Position numbers and translations under genes: made by a program. Source: Candidatus Limiplasma pullicola (lineage in GTDB: Bacteria; Bacillota; Clostridia; Christensenellales; Aristaeellaceae). From it: a DNA stretch of 64,000 nt. The notes under the pieces are model-generated. The model saw only the letters and a program-made list of their open reading frames with translations. It was not told where the DNA came from and ran no database searches. Positions 8,923-17,791 of the stretch are shown in pieces. How positions within the stretch are numbered: the stretch's first letter is position 1; each line of letters begins with the position of its first letter. The stretch covers positions 46,040 through 110,039 of the forward strand of contig DVIV01000034.1 in the NCBI GenBank assembly GCA_018710985.1, read 5' to 3'.

Positions 8923-8939
8923 GTGCCATAAGGAAGCCG

Positions 8940-11240
8940 TCACTCCGCTTCCAGCAGCGCCATCCGGTGGGCGGCAAAGAAGTCGCGTGCCACTTCGTCT
9001 CCCGGCTTCCCTTCGTACATATAGGCTTGCCAGGTGGGGCTGAAAGCGTCCAAAAATACAGCGTCGTTCCATAGAAAAGTGCATTGCTCAAGGCTGCGCT
9101 CATAGTCGGCAAGCGACTGCTCGCTTACGTCCCAGCGGATGCTTTCGATCTGGCGCAATTTCTCTTGCCTGAGACGCTCCTGCTCCTCAAGCTCGCGCTT
9201 TTCCGCACCCTCCGCCGCCTCGATGCGCGGCCTGAGCCGCTCGATCTCGGCGGCGTAGTGCTCCTTCATCAGCAGGTAGGTGCTGTACTCCGCAGGCGAC
9301 GCGTCCCCGTAAAACATGGCGCCATCCCTCTCCGGCTGATGGCTCACGTAAAAGGCAAGCCACTCGATGGCCAGCTCCTTTTGCGTGGAATAGGGATTGA
9401 CCACAAACAGCGTCCCGTCGCACAGGAGCAGCGCGCGGTCCTGCGAGGGCAAAGTGAGCGCCATGGGCACGAAATCGGAAACGGGTTCGCCGTTGGAATA
9501 GAGGCGCCGGCCGGGATGGAAGGAAGCATATACGGAGAAGAGGTAGGAGGGCTCGCTGTTGAGGCGGGTGGTGGCGAAGCGCTCGTTCATGTTGCCATAG
9601 GGCACTTGGGGACTGCTTTCGGGAATGGAGGCGCAGGCGAGGGTCAGCTTGTCCAAAAGCTGCGCCAGGTCCGCTTCATAGCGGGGAATGGCCGACGCAT
9701 CCTGCGCCATCAGCGTATAATACTGCTCCCTGAGCCGGCTGAACAGCGTAGCCTTGAAGCTGTCAATGCCAAGCCCGTCGCCAAAGGGCGTGATGCCCGC
9801 CCGCAGCGCCGCTTCGCCCACGCGCTCGTCCCATTCGATCAGAAAATCCAGCAATTCCATATAGGTGGAGGGCATGTCCTCCGGCGTCAGCCCAAGCTGG
9901 GTGAGCGCGTATTGGCTGTAGCCCAGGGTGAATTGGGTGACGTTCCTCATCACGGCGGCGATCTCGTCACCGTGCATCACCGTTTCACGGAAAAACGGCC
10001 GGCAGGCTTCGGTCCGCTCCCGAAGCAGCGGAGAGCCGTTGAGCGGGGTATAGTAGCCCTTTTCAAGGGCTCGCCGGGTATTGTGCCCTGCGGGCAGTTC
10101 GAAGATGTCAATTTCGTCCGACCGCAGCGTCATGTGCTGGGCAAACAGGGCCAGGGCATCGTAGAAACTCGTTTGCCGGTATTTCACGGCGACCTGCGGA
10201 TGCGCCTGGGCAAATTCCCGCTCGATCCAGCTCTCCGGATAGTCGCAGGAGATCATGAGCGGCCTGAGCTGCGCCTGCGGCAAGGTGGACAGCGCACATA
10301 CGGCCTGGTCCTGCAAAAGCAGCAGGCGGCCATCCTGCGCAAGCGCCCTGCCGCCAAATGACAGGTGGGGAAGATAGGCCACGACCTCGCAGGCATTGCC
10401 CGCGGAGAACGCCAGCAGCTCCTCAGCCGATTCGACCAGCACGCGGCCGCGCCATGGGTCGTACAACAGCCCATGGACGGGAGCGCCGTTCAGGCCCTCG
10501 CTGTCGCACAGCGGGACGAAGGTCCCCGCGGAGGGGTCGAAGTCCGTGATTCGCCACTGCTCGTTAGGCAGGTCCTCCAGAAGAAGCAGATGCCCGTCCC
10601 GGTAGCGGGCAATCTCGGTCACATCGCTTTGCGGATCGACCGGGCTGCGCGCTCCGGTGGCCATGTCAAAACGGAAAAGGGAAGCCTGCGCACCGCCGTC
10701 GGTCAGGCCCATGAGCAGATACAGCGATTCGCCGCAAACCGCGCCGCAACGCACGAAGGGAAGGCCAGCCTGCCCTTCGTCGGAAAAGAAATCCAGCCGC
10801 GAAAGGCCGTGAAGCGCCGCGCCGTCCTGCGCAATGTCCACGCGGTAGAGCGAACCGTTCAGTTCATTGAGGCCGTAGAGCGCTTCCCCGTCACGGAAAA
10901 GCAGCGTGATGAGGGAGGCGTCCTTTTGCAGCCAATCCGGAATGGGCTCATCCTTGCCGATGCCGTGAAAACGCAGCACTTGCGCAGGGATGAACTCGAA
11001 TTCGGGACTGACGTTGCGAAGCGGCAGAGGCGTGGCCTGCCGGGTTTCCAGATCAAGCTCATACAGGCTTTTGGCGACGGAGAGCAGATATGCCTTGCTA
11101 TCTGCCACGATTGAACAGAAGATTTCCTGACGCCCTTCAGGGCTTTGGATGCCCGAAACGGTGAAGCCTTCTGCCAGCGTGGCTGGACCCGGGACGCAAA
11201 TCAGAAGAAGCGCAAAAAGCAGCAGCATCCGTTTTTTCAT
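8940..11240 (-). CDS. Secreted two-domain protein: repeat (propeller-like) region plus solute-binding domain
   Basis: 766 residues with a signal peptide (MKKRMLLLFALLLICVPGPA). Residues ~35-330 hold about six units with blade-like strands such as LYELDLETRQ, LYRVDIAQDG, LFRFDMATG and LLLLEDLPN, suggesting a beta-propeller. Residues ~335-700 look like an extracellular solute-binding protein of the family 1 type (WIEREFAQAHPQVAVKYRQ; MPSTYMELLDFL). The last ~110 residues include a charged coiled coil. A normal family 1 binding protein is about 450 residues. No transport permease or ATPase is adjacent, so uptake or sensing is uncertain. Best described as an orphan sensor or binding protein. Confidence 0.7.
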   Translation of the reverse strand: MKKRMLLLFALLLICVPGPATLAEGFTVSGIQSPEGRQEIFCSIVADSKAYLLSVAKSLYELDLETRQATPLPLRNVSPEFEFIPAQVLRFHGIGKDEPIPDWLQKDASLITLLFRDGEALYGLNELNGSLYRVDIAQDGAALHGLSRLDFFSDEGQAGLPFVRCGAVCGESLYLLMGLTDGGAQASLFRFDMATGARSPVDPQSDVTEIARYRDGHLLLLEDLPNEQWRITDFDPSAGTFVPLCDSEGLNGAPVHGLLYDPWRGRVLVESAEELLAFSAGNACEVVAYLPHLSFGGRALAQDGRLLLLQDQAVCALSTLPQAQLRPLMISCDYPESWIEREFAQAHPQVAVKYRQTSFYDALALFAQHMTLRSDEIDIFELPAGHNTRRALEKGYYTPLNGSPLLRERTEACRPFFRETVMHGDEIAAVMRNVTQFTLGYSQYALTQLGLTPEDMPSTYMELLDFLIEWDERVGEAALRAGITPFGDGLGIDSFKATLFSRLREQYYTLMAQDASAIPRYEADLAQLLDKLTLACASIPESSPQVPYGNMNERFATTRLNSEPSYLFSVYASFHPGRRLYSNGEPVSDFVPMALTLPSQDRALLLCDGTLFVVNPYSTQKELAIEWLAFYVSHQPERDGAMFYGDASPAEYSTYLLMKEHYAAEIERLRPRIEAAEGAEKRELEEQERLRQEKLRQIESIRWDVSEQSLADYERSLEQCTFLWNDAVFLDAFSPTWQAYMYEGKPGDEVARDFFAAHRMALLEAE

Positions 11241-11372
11241 GGCTTCTCTTCCTTTCTTTCGTTTCCTGCCGCTGGGAAACGAACGCTTTTCCAGGAATGC
11301 CTTCTTATTTGATTAGACGGAGCCGCGGGGCTTTTTGTAACCTGTCGGCTATTTTTTTTCGACCGATGTAAC

Positions 11373-12038
11373 CTATTGCGGCACGCGCTCGCAAAGCCGC
11401 CGCAGGCCCTCCCGGTCCAGCAGGCGAAAGCCCACGCCCTCCGTGGCGATGATGCCCTCCTGCTTGAGCAGCCGGCACGCCCGCGAGATGCTGGCGCGCG
11501 AGCTGTTGACCGCATAGGCCAGCTCCTGCTGGCTCAGGCGGACGCGATTGTCCCCGCCGTCCCAGTTGGTCAGAAGAAAGTTGCCCAGGCGCAGAAACAC
11601 GCTGTTGATGCTCTGGTTGGCCGCATCAAAGCAGAGCTGGCGCATTACCTTGCAGTAATACCGCACCAGCGTCGCCGCGAAGGAGGCGTCCTCACGCACC
11701 ATATCCTCCACCGCGTTGTTTTGAATGGGCATGAGCCAGCAGTCCGTCATGCATGCGATGGTCATGATGGAGGTTTCGCCCGGCAGAAAGCAGTCCAGCC
11801 CGGCCAGGCTGTCGTCCCCCAGCAGGGCCACCGTACGCTCGTTTCCCTCGCAGTTGCCGGCATAGACCCGCAGCGTTCCGCGGCACAGGTAGTACATCCA
11901 GTCCCGCCCCTCGCCGCTTTTGGAAACGCACATGCCCTTGTGCAGCTTCATCGGCGGGGGACAGCGCCTTTCAAACGCTCCCCGGTAGGGCAGAAAATCC
12001 CCCTTGAAAAAGTAGCTTACGCCGCTGCTGTTCGTCAC
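11373..12038 (-). CDS. Crp/Fnr-family transcriptional regulator
   Basis: 221 residues from GTG 12038, preferred because GGAAGG lies 7-8 bases upstream; the frame stays open further upstream inside the neighbouring gene. Residues ~20-120 form a cyclic-nucleotide-binding-like barrel (YYLCRGTLRVY, VALLGDDSLAGLDCF). The C-terminus has a winged helix with recognition helix region QQELAYAVNSSRASISRACRLL. Cysteines are scattered rather than clustered at the N-terminus, so an oxygen-sensing Fe-S cluster of the classic Fnr type is not evident. The gene sits 17 bp after the ATC-hydrolase-like gene, probably co-transcribed. Confidence 0.85.
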   Translation of the reverse strand: MTNSSGVSYFFKGDFLPYRGAFERRCPPPMKLHKGMCVSKSGEGRDWMYYLCRGTLRVYAGNCEGNERTVALLGDDSLAGLDCFLPGETSIMTIACMTDCWLMPIQNNAVEDMVREDASFAATLVRYYCKVMRQLCFDAANQSINSVFLRLGNFLLTNWDGGDNRVRLSQQELAYAVNSSRASISRACRLLKQEGIIATEGVGFRLLDREGLRRLCERVPQ

Positions 12039-12055
12039 ATGGTTCACCTTCCACG

Positions 12056-12781
12056 TCAGATGGCCGCAAAGTCGCCCTGTGCGGCCTGACGCACCTGCTC
12101 GAGCGCCTCCGCGCCAAAGCGCTGCGCAAAGGCCTGCCCGGCTTCCGCCTCGACGAGGGCGGCCGCCTGCGGGTCCTGCCTGCGGGCGCAGTCGAGCAGC
12201 GTGCGGTACAGGTGTGCCGTATGATAGAGAAAATCCTTGACCTGCGTGCCGCGCAGGCGCTCCTGAATGCGCCTTTGCCGCTGCGCAAGAGCAGGCGTGT
12301 TTTCCGCGCTTTCCCAATGAAAGGCGCAGCCTTCCTCCGGATTTCGGGGCAGGCAGGAGGGCAGGCTCAGGCGAAATGCCGGGTTGAATCCCCGAAGAAT
12401 CGCCCGGTCCACACGCCGGCAATAGAAATGGCCGACATCCTCCAGCCCGCTTTCCCGCCAGGCGGTGTGCCAGGGGCATTTCAGCATCCGGTAGCTGACA
12501 TGGGGGCAGTCGGGGTCGTTGACGGTCCGGACCGATTCGCCGGGCCATGACCATTCGCAGTAGGCAAAATAGGAAGCCATGTCATCCGGCGGATCGCCGT
12601 TTTTCCGGCAGCGCGCCGCCATGCGCCTGCCGCGCTCCTCGCCGTAGGTCTCCACGGCCTCAAGCAGCAGCGCATCCGCCTTTGGTCCGTAATGCTTGCA
12701 GATTGCTTCGGCCAGCAGCCCGAACATCACCGCGTGCTGCCTGGGGCCAAAGGTGCTTTCCCGGGTATGCTCCATCGCCAT
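12056..12781 (-). CDS. L-2-amino-thiazoline-4-carboxylic acid hydrolase-like protein
   Basis: 241 residues. The central part MLKCPWHTAWRESG ... VGHFYCRRVDRAILRGFNP ... GCAFHW follows the pattern I associate with the ATC hydrolase family (Cys near the middle, FC-x2-D, GFNP, C-x-F near the end). The founding enzymes open a thiazoline ring on the way to cysteine, but most family members in anaerobes have no tested substrate. AAGGAGG lies 8 bases before the ATG. The downstream Crp/Fnr gene suggests a regulated pair. Confidence 0.65.
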   Translation of the reverse strand: MAMEHTRESTFGPRQHAVMFGLLAEAICKHYGPKADALLLEAVETYGEERGRRMAARCRKNGDPPDDMASYFAYCEWSWPGESVRTVNDPDCPHVSYRMLKCPWHTAWRESGLEDVGHFYCRRVDRAILRGFNPAFRLSLPSCLPRNPEEGCAFHWESAENTPALAQRQRRIQERLRGTQVKDFLYHTAHLYRTLLDCARRQDPQAAALVEAEAGQAFAQRFGAEALEQVRQAAQGDFAAI

Positions 12782-12804
12782 GGGGGATTCCTCCTTGCGT
12801 TTCG

Positions 12805-14697
12805 CTATTCGCCCCGCGGGGTCAGCTGGCCGCTGCGGTAGGCGTGCAGCAGCTCCTCCAGCGTGCGGATGCGCTGCTGAATCTGCCGCCCGTTGTCCGT
12901 GTCCGCTACCAGGCAGCGCCGGCGGTTGTGCCAGAGAATCTGCGAATCGGAATGGATGTCGTCGTTGGCGTCCAGCACGCGCGTCAGGGAGGAAAAAGGC
13001 TGGTGCGCCACGATGCGCAGACCGTGCGAGTTGGAAATCAGCGTGTATCCTGCGATGCCCGTCGCCTTCTGATACGCCTTGCAGAAACCGCCGTCGATCA
13101 CGATCAGCCGCCCATTGGCCTTGACGGGGCTTTCGCCGCTGCTGACGTGGATGGGCGTATGGCCGTTGATGATATGCGCTTCGGGCGAATCCAGGCCAAA
13201 GGCGCTCAGGATACGGCGGCAGACGGCTTCATCGTTGATATGGCGGTAGTAGGGATTCATCGGTTCATGCCAGGCGTCCGGACAGTTGATGAACGCGCGC
13301 TCAAAGGTTTTGATGCTGCGGCCGCACAGGGGCGAGCGCTCGCCGCACCAGAGGTACCACATAAAGTCCACCGCTTCGGGATCGCGGGCAAAATACGCCC
13401 TGCGGGCCATGCGCTCATGATGATCCATCAGCGCCCGGCCCTGATAGCATTCGCCGTCAAACGTCACCTGAGCGAAGTCGCCGTCCTCCGTCATGGGAAT
13501 GCAGCCGTGAAAGAGCAGATTGCCGTTGTAGCACCGGTACAGCCTTCCGTTGTCGTAGAGAAAGCGCACATGGCGGCGCAGCCGTTCGCTTTTGGCAAAG
13601 GCGGCGGAAAGGTCTCGGAGGACCGCCTCTTCACCGGCCGTCAGGCGATAGGGATCGGCGGGATCAAGGGTGGGCAGCTCCATGCGTTTGAGCGGATAGG
13701 TCTGTCCGCCCAGGGAAAGGGTTTCGCCGTTTTCCAGGAGGCGGTGCAAAAGCCGGCGTCCCTCCATGCCGTATTCGGGATGGCGCGCGATGAGTTGGCC
13801 TTCCAGCTTGAACAAAAGGACGGTGATGGCCTGAAGCGCAGCCGGTTCGCCCACGGGACTGGGGTAGGTCTGGCTGGCGAACAGCGCCAGCGAGCGCAGG
13901 CTGATGCCGTAACCGGTTTCCAGCAGCTCCATGTTGTCGTATTGCAGGCAGCCGCGCACGACGGCGGCCATGCACACGGGGTTGCCGGAGGCCGCACCCA
14001 TCCACAGGATATCATGGTTGCCCCATTCGATGTCCACGGCGTGGTGATCCAGCAGCAGATCCATGATCCCGTCCGCATGGGGGCCGCGATCGTAGATATC
14101 GCCCACGATGTGCAGCCGGTCTACCGCCAGGCGCTTGATCAGCCCGCATAGCGCTATGATGAACTCATCTCCGCTGCCGATGTCAATGAGGGTGTCAATG
14201 ATCTTTTGATGGTAAACGAGCTGGTTGTCGTCCTCGTCCGGCAGGGCATGGAGCAGCTCGTCCAGGATATAGGCGTAGGCGGAAGGCGTCGCCTTGCGCA
14301 CCTTGGAACGCGTGTACTTGGAGGAGAGCACGCGGCTTAAGTCGATCAAATCGTGCAGCGTGTCATTGTACCACGCTTTGGTCAGCCGGCCCGCCGTGCC
14401 GAGCAGCTTGAGCTTTTCTTCAGGATAATAAATCAGCGTGAGCAAATCGGAAATCTCCGGGCCGCTGCGGGTTGCGGAGAGCAGCGTCAGCGCTTTTTCG
14501 CGGATGACGCCCGAACAGTTGTTGAGGATGTGCAGAAACGCTTCATATTCGCCATGAATGTCGCTCATGAAGTGCTCCGTGCCCTTGGGCAGGTTCAAGA
14601 TGGCCCTGAGGTTGATAATTTCCGTGTAAAGCGACTGAACGGTGGGAAACTGTTCGCTGATGCAGGCCAGGTAGCGCTTTTGGGAAGCCTCGCTCAT
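12805..14697 (-). CDS. fbp: Fructose-1,6-bisphosphatase, class III
   Basis: 630 residues, close to the usual ~640-670 for the Bacillota class III enzyme, which is unrelated to the common class I fold and belongs to the calcineurin-like metallophosphatases. It converts fructose 1,6-bisphosphate to fructose 6-phosphate in gluconeogenesis. Visible metal-site motifs: HFMSDIHGEYEAF near residue 43, VGDIYDRGPHADG, and EWGNHDILWMGAA. The late motif INGHTPIHV holds further ligands. Transcribed alone from its own promoter at 14745-14773. Confidence 0.95.
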   Translation of the reverse strand: MSEASQKRYLACISEQFPTVQSLYTEIINLRAILNLPKGTEHFMSDIHGEYEAFLHILNNCSGVIREKALTLLSATRSGPEISDLLTLIYYPEEKLKLLGTAGRLTKAWYNDTLHDLIDLSRVLSSKYTRSKVRKATPSAYAYILDELLHALPDEDDNQLVYHQKIIDTLIDIGSGDEFIIALCGLIKRLAVDRLHIVGDIYDRGPHADGIMDLLLDHHAVDIEWGNHDILWMGAASGNPVCMAAVVRGCLQYDNMELLETGYGISLRSLALFASQTYPSPVGEPAALQAITVLLFKLEGQLIARHPEYGMEGRRLLHRLLENGETLSLGGQTYPLKRMELPTLDPADPYRLTAGEEAVLRDLSAAFAKSERLRRHVRFLYDNGRLYRCYNGNLLFHGCIPMTEDGDFAQVTFDGECYQGRALMDHHERMARRAYFARDPEAVDFMWYLWCGERSPLCGRSIKTFERAFINCPDAWHEPMNPYYRHINDEAVCRRILSAFGLDSPEAHIINGHTPIHVSSGESPVKANGRLIVIDGGFCKAYQKATGIAGYTLISNSHGLRIVAHQPFSSLTRVLDANDDIHSDSQILWHNRRRCLVADTDNGRQIQQRIRTLEELLHAYRSGQLTPRGE

Positions 14698-14744
14698 GAA
14701 AATCCTCCGTGTGCTTTTGTTGCGTGCCTATACCATCAGCAAAC

Positions 14745-14773
14745 AGTATACGACATTTTGGACGTTGTGACAA
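14745..14773 (-). promoter_or_regulatory. Promoter of fbp
   Basis: On the minus strand TTGTCA (14773-14768) and TATACT (14750-14745) are separated by exactly 17 bases. The -35 box abuts the T-tract of the upstream operon's terminator (14774-14780). Confidence 0.75.
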
Positions 14774-14808
14774 TAGAAAACGGCCTGTGTGAAAACCACA
14801 CAGGCCGC
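14774..14808 (-). terminator. Distal terminator of the ABC importer operon
   Basis: An 11-bp stem (14781-14791 with 14797-14807) and loop AAAAC are followed on the minus strand by TTTTCTATTG. This is the functional-looking copy. An identical hairpin without a T-tract lies at 14978-15005 on the other side of a 169-bp repeat element. Confidence 0.8.
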
Positions 14809-14977
14809 AGTTTGTCGAAAAAGTCCGCCTGCGGTGGCCTTTTTCGCCAGATGCTTAAGAAATGTTTGCGCCAAGGGCGCAAACTCCCCGCCCGCCCGGC
14901 AAAGCCGGGCGATACGAATTCACTTTGGAGGGCCTGCGGGCCCTCCAAGCCTCCCGAAAGGTTTTTTTGACAGTCTG
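14809..14977. repeat. Hairpin-rich dispersed repeat, copy A
   Basis: A 169-bp element also present at 59230-59394 in the same absolute orientation. It contains strong hairpins: GTTTGCGCC/GGCGCAAAC, GCCCGGC/GCCGGGC and GGAGGGCC/GGCCCTCC. Its ends are imperfect inverted repeats (TGTCGAAAAAGTCC at one end; TGTCAAAAAAACC read from the other). It has no open frame of note and no transposase. Confidence 0.85.
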
Positions 14978-15005
14978 CGGCCTGTGTGAAAACCACACAG
15001 GCCGC
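14978..15005 (-). repeat. Proximal duplicate of the terminator hairpin (28-bp direct repeat)
   Basis: 28 bases identical to 14781-14808. The two copies bracket repeat element A like a very long target-site duplication. This copy lies directly after the ATPase gene but has no T-tract next to it. Confidence 0.85.
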
Positions 15006-15017
15006 TTGAAAACGGGC

Positions 15018-16028
15018 TTACTCGTGAATGCGCAGCACATTTTTGTTGTTGATGTAGAAATCGACGGTCTCGCCGATGTTGAGGTGGCGCGTGTCATGGT
15101 TGAGCAGCTCCAGGTTGACGGGAATGGTGCCGCAGTCGAGCTGATAGCGGGTGACGCTGCCCAGCATGGAGCTGCGCACCACCTTGCCGTTGAGATGGAT
15201 CTTGCCTTCGCCGCCCTCCAGCGTGAATGCCTCGGGCCGGATGGCCACCACCTTGCATCCGCTCTCTGCCGGCAGGTTCAGCAGGGTGGTTGCCTGAGCG
15301 GGATCATACACGTTGTAGTGGCCGATGAAGCGGGCCACAAACTCGGTTTTGGGCAGCTTGTAGAGCTCTTCCGGCGCGCCCTCCTGGGCGATGATGCCGC
15401 CGTGCATCACGCACACGCGGTCGGAAATGGCCATGGCCTCCTCCTGGTCGTGGGTGACGAAAATGGCGGTGATGTGCATGTCCTGCTGGATCTCGCGAAT
15501 CTGCACGCGCAGGTTCTGACGGATCTGGGCGTCGAGGGCGGAGAGCGGCTCGTCCAGAAGCAGCACCTTGGGCTCCATCACCAGCGCGCGCGCCAGGGCC
15601 ACGCGCTGCTGCTGGCCGCCCGACAGCTGGCTGGGACGCTGGTTTTCCTTGCCTTCCAGGCCCACCAGCGCCATCATGTGCGCTACCTTCTTGCGGATTT
15701 CTTCCTTGGGCAGCTTTTTGATGGACAGGCCGAAGGCCACGTTCTGCGCCGCCGTCATGTTGGGGAAGAGCGCGTAGCTCTGGAACACCATGCCCACCTG
15801 GCGCTGGCGCACGTCCACGTTGGTCACGTCCTTGCCGTCGATGAACACGCTGCCCTCGTCCACGTCGTTAAGGCCGGCAATGGCGCGCAGCAGGGTGGAT
15901 TTACCGCAACCGGAAGGACCCAGCAGCGTCACCATTTCGCCCTCGTTGACATCCAGGTTGATATGTTTCAAAACCGTATTGTTTCCGAAACTCTTGACTA
16001 CGTTGCGAATCTCAATATAGGAGCTCAT
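15018..16028 (-). CDS. ABC transporter ATP-binding protein (PotA/FbpC type)
   Basis: 336 residues. The ATPase domain has Walker [11 protein letters not shown] near residue 38, Q-loop [11 protein letters not shown], signature LSGGQQQR, Walker [13 protein letters not shown] and H-loop VTHDQ. A C-terminal TOBE-like regulatory domain (about 240-336) carries [12 protein letters not shown]. This build is used by importers of polyamines, ferric iron, sulfate and phosphonates, so the substrate cannot be read from the ATPase. It is the last gene of a four-gene importer operon, overlapping the permease upstream by 4 bp. Confidence 0.92.
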   Translation of the reverse strand: MSSYIEIRNVVKSFGNNTVLKHINLDVNEGEMVTLLGPSGCGKSTLLRAIAGLNDVDEGSVFIDGKDVTNVDVRQRQVGMVFQSYALFPNMTAAQNVAFGLSIKKLPKEEIRKKVAHMMALVGLEGKENQRPSQLSGGQQQRVALARALVMEPKVLLLDEPLSALDAQIRQNLRVQIREIQQDMHITAIFVTHDQEEAMAISDRVCVMHGGIIAQEGAPEELYKLPKTEFVARFIGHYNVYDPAQATTLLNLPAESGCKVVAIRPEAFTLEGGEGKIHLNGKVVRSSMLGSVTRYQLDCGTIPVNLELLNHDTRHLNIGETVDFYINNKNVLRIHE

Positions 16029-16831
16029 GGCTTCTCCTCCTTCAGCTGCTTGTGTTCCTTCTTGCCGCTGGACAGCTTCATCACCGCTGCGCAGATGACG
16101 GTCATGATAAACACGTAGATGACCACCACTGCGCTGGAGAGATGACCCGTCTGCTTCATGATGAGGTACAGATAGATCTGCACCGTCTCAAAGCTGCCGC
16201 CGATCAGCAGGTTGGCGACCACGAATTCGCCAAACAGCGTCGAGAAGCTCAGAAGCGTGCTGACCAGAATGCCCGGCGCGATGCCCGGTACAATGATGCG
16301 CAAAAAGGTCGTCCATGTGGAGGCGCCGAGCACACGCGCCGCCTCCGTGACCGGTACGATGTCGATGGCGTGCATCGCGTTGTTGATGCCGGAATACACC
16401 AGCGGCATCACCAGCACGAAGTACGCGCCCGCCAGCACCAGCACCATGGGAAGGTCGGTGCCGCCGTAGGCCCGCAGCAGCGCGGCGGCGCTGATGACGC
16501 CGGGAATGGCGTAGGGCAGCAGAGTGATGATCTTCATCGCGCTTTCCAGCTTGGGCGAAAACGCGGCGATGGCGAACACCACCGGCGTCATGACCAGCAC
16601 AGCCAGCGCCACGCTGACGGTGCTGATGAAGATGCTGCGGCCGATGGCCATCCAGAAGCGCTCGGAGGTGAACATTTCAACGTAGAACTTGAGCGTGTAG
16701 CTCTCCGGCAGCACGGTGATGTTCCACATGTCGGTGAGGGAGTAGACCAGCGTGATGAAGAAGGGCAAAAACAGATAGACCATCAAAATCCCCACGATGA
16801 CCTTGGGGCCGATTCCGGTTTTGCTTTTCAT
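16025..16831 (-). CDS. ABC transporter permease (PotC-like)
   Basis: 268 residues with six predicted membrane helices. The binding-protein-dependent permease motif for ATPase contact appears as VTEAARVLGASTWTTFLRIIVPGIAPG. Both ends overlap neighbours by 4 bp (ATGA), so it is translated with the second permease and the ATPase. It belongs to the polyamine / iron(III) / 2-aminoethylphosphonate type of two-permease importers. Confidence 0.9.
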   Translation of the reverse strand: MKSKTGIGPKVIVGILMVYLFLPFFITLVYSLTDMWNITVLPESYTLKFYVEMFTSERFWMAIGRSIFISTVSVALAVLVMTPVVFAIAAFSPKLESAMKIITLLPYAIPGVISAAALLRAYGGTDLPMVLVLAGAYFVLVMPLVYSGINNAMHAIDIVPVTEAARVLGASTWTTFLRIIVPGIAPGILVSTLLSFSTLFGEFVVANLLIGGSFETVQIYLYLIMKQTGHLSSAVVVIYVFIMTVICAAVMKLSSGKKEHKQLKEEKP

Positions 16832-17691
16832 GATTTCAGCCCCCTTCTGCTCGCCACGCGGGACGCCCAGTCATTGAGCAGCATGGCTACGATCAGCACC
16901 AGCGCCAGCGTAACGGCCAGGGCGCTGCCCAGCTCCGGCTTGGTGCGCACGTCGCCGCTCATGAGGGCGCTGATGCGGATGGGTACGATATTGTAGCTGG
17001 ACGATACCAGATAATAGGCGGTGGCATAGGCGCCCATGGCGTTGGCAAAGAGCACCGTGAAGGTGGACAGGATGCTGGGCAGAATGGCCGGAATGCCGAT
17101 GCGCAGCCAGAACTGCACATTGGAAGCGCCCAAAATGGAGGCGGCTTCCTTCCAGTCGTCCCGGATTCCGCGGTAGATGGGGTAGAGCAGCATGATGCCC
17201 AGCGGCACCTGGAAATACGTATAGGCGATGACCAGGCCCTGCACGGAATAGATGGAGAAGTCCTGGGTGATATCAATGCCCATCTGCTGCAACAGGATGA
17301 CGAAAACGCCGGTGGTACCCAGCATCAGGGTCAGGGCAAAGCCCAGCGGAAGGCCCGCGAAGTTGGAGGTCATGTTGACGATGACCAGAAGGTTGTTCTG
17401 CGTGCGCTCGGATACGAAGCGCGTGATGGCATAGGAGCAGAACAGCGCGATGACGATACCGTATACGCTGCACTGAAGCGAGAGCTTGAGGCTGTTGCCG
17501 AAGCTCTGGGCGTAATAGGCGCTGGTGAAGATGTTTTCGAAGTTTTCAAAAGAGAAGGTTTGTGTCGCCTGGGCAGTGAGCGCCGATGAAACCAGACTGA
17601 TGACCGGCAACGCCATAAACGCCAGGATGAACAGCAGAAAGATGCCCATCGTGGATAGATAAAAGCCGTTAAGCTTCCGCTTCCTTTTCAA
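16828..17691 (-). CDS. ABC transporter permease (PotB-like)
   Basis: 287 residues if started at the TTG at 17691, which has AAGGGGG about 9 bases upstream. An ATG at 17757 would add 22 residues of arginine- and lysine-rich sequence with no good ribosome binding site. Six membrane helices are visible. The ATPase-contact loop is DDWKEAASILGASNVQFWLRIGIPAILPS. It pairs with the following permease to form the membrane channel of the importer. Confidence 0.85.
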   Translation of the reverse strand: MKRKRKLNGFYLSTMGIFLLFILAFMALPVISLVSSALTAQATQTFSFENFENIFTSAYYAQSFGNSLKLSLQCSVYGIVIALFCSYAITRFVSERTQNNLLVIVNMTSNFAGLPLGFALTLMLGTTGVFVILLQQMGIDITQDFSIYSVQGLVIAYTYFQVPLGIMLLYPIYRGIRDDWKEAASILGASNVQFWLRIGIPAILPSILSTFTVLFANAMGAYATAYYLVSSSYNIVPIRISALMSGDVRTKPELGSALAVTLALVLIVAMLLNDWASRVASRRGLKS

Positions 17692-17791
17692 GCGGGTAGC
17701 CCCCTTCCGATGTGAGGATGGCGCCTTGCGCCAGTCAGCTTTCGCGCGGCTCCGCACGCGTCCAGGACAGGGAAGGCCGCGTGAACGGGAA

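Noticed and set aside
12547..14151. Long plus-strand open frame opposite fbp
   Set aside because: High GC creates long antisense frames; the minus strand encodes a complete class III fructose bisphosphatase.
17692..17757. ATG start at 17757 for the first importer permease
   Set aside because: The added residues are hydrophilic and basic without a good ribosome binding site, whereas the TTG at 17691 has AAGGGGG at proper distance.
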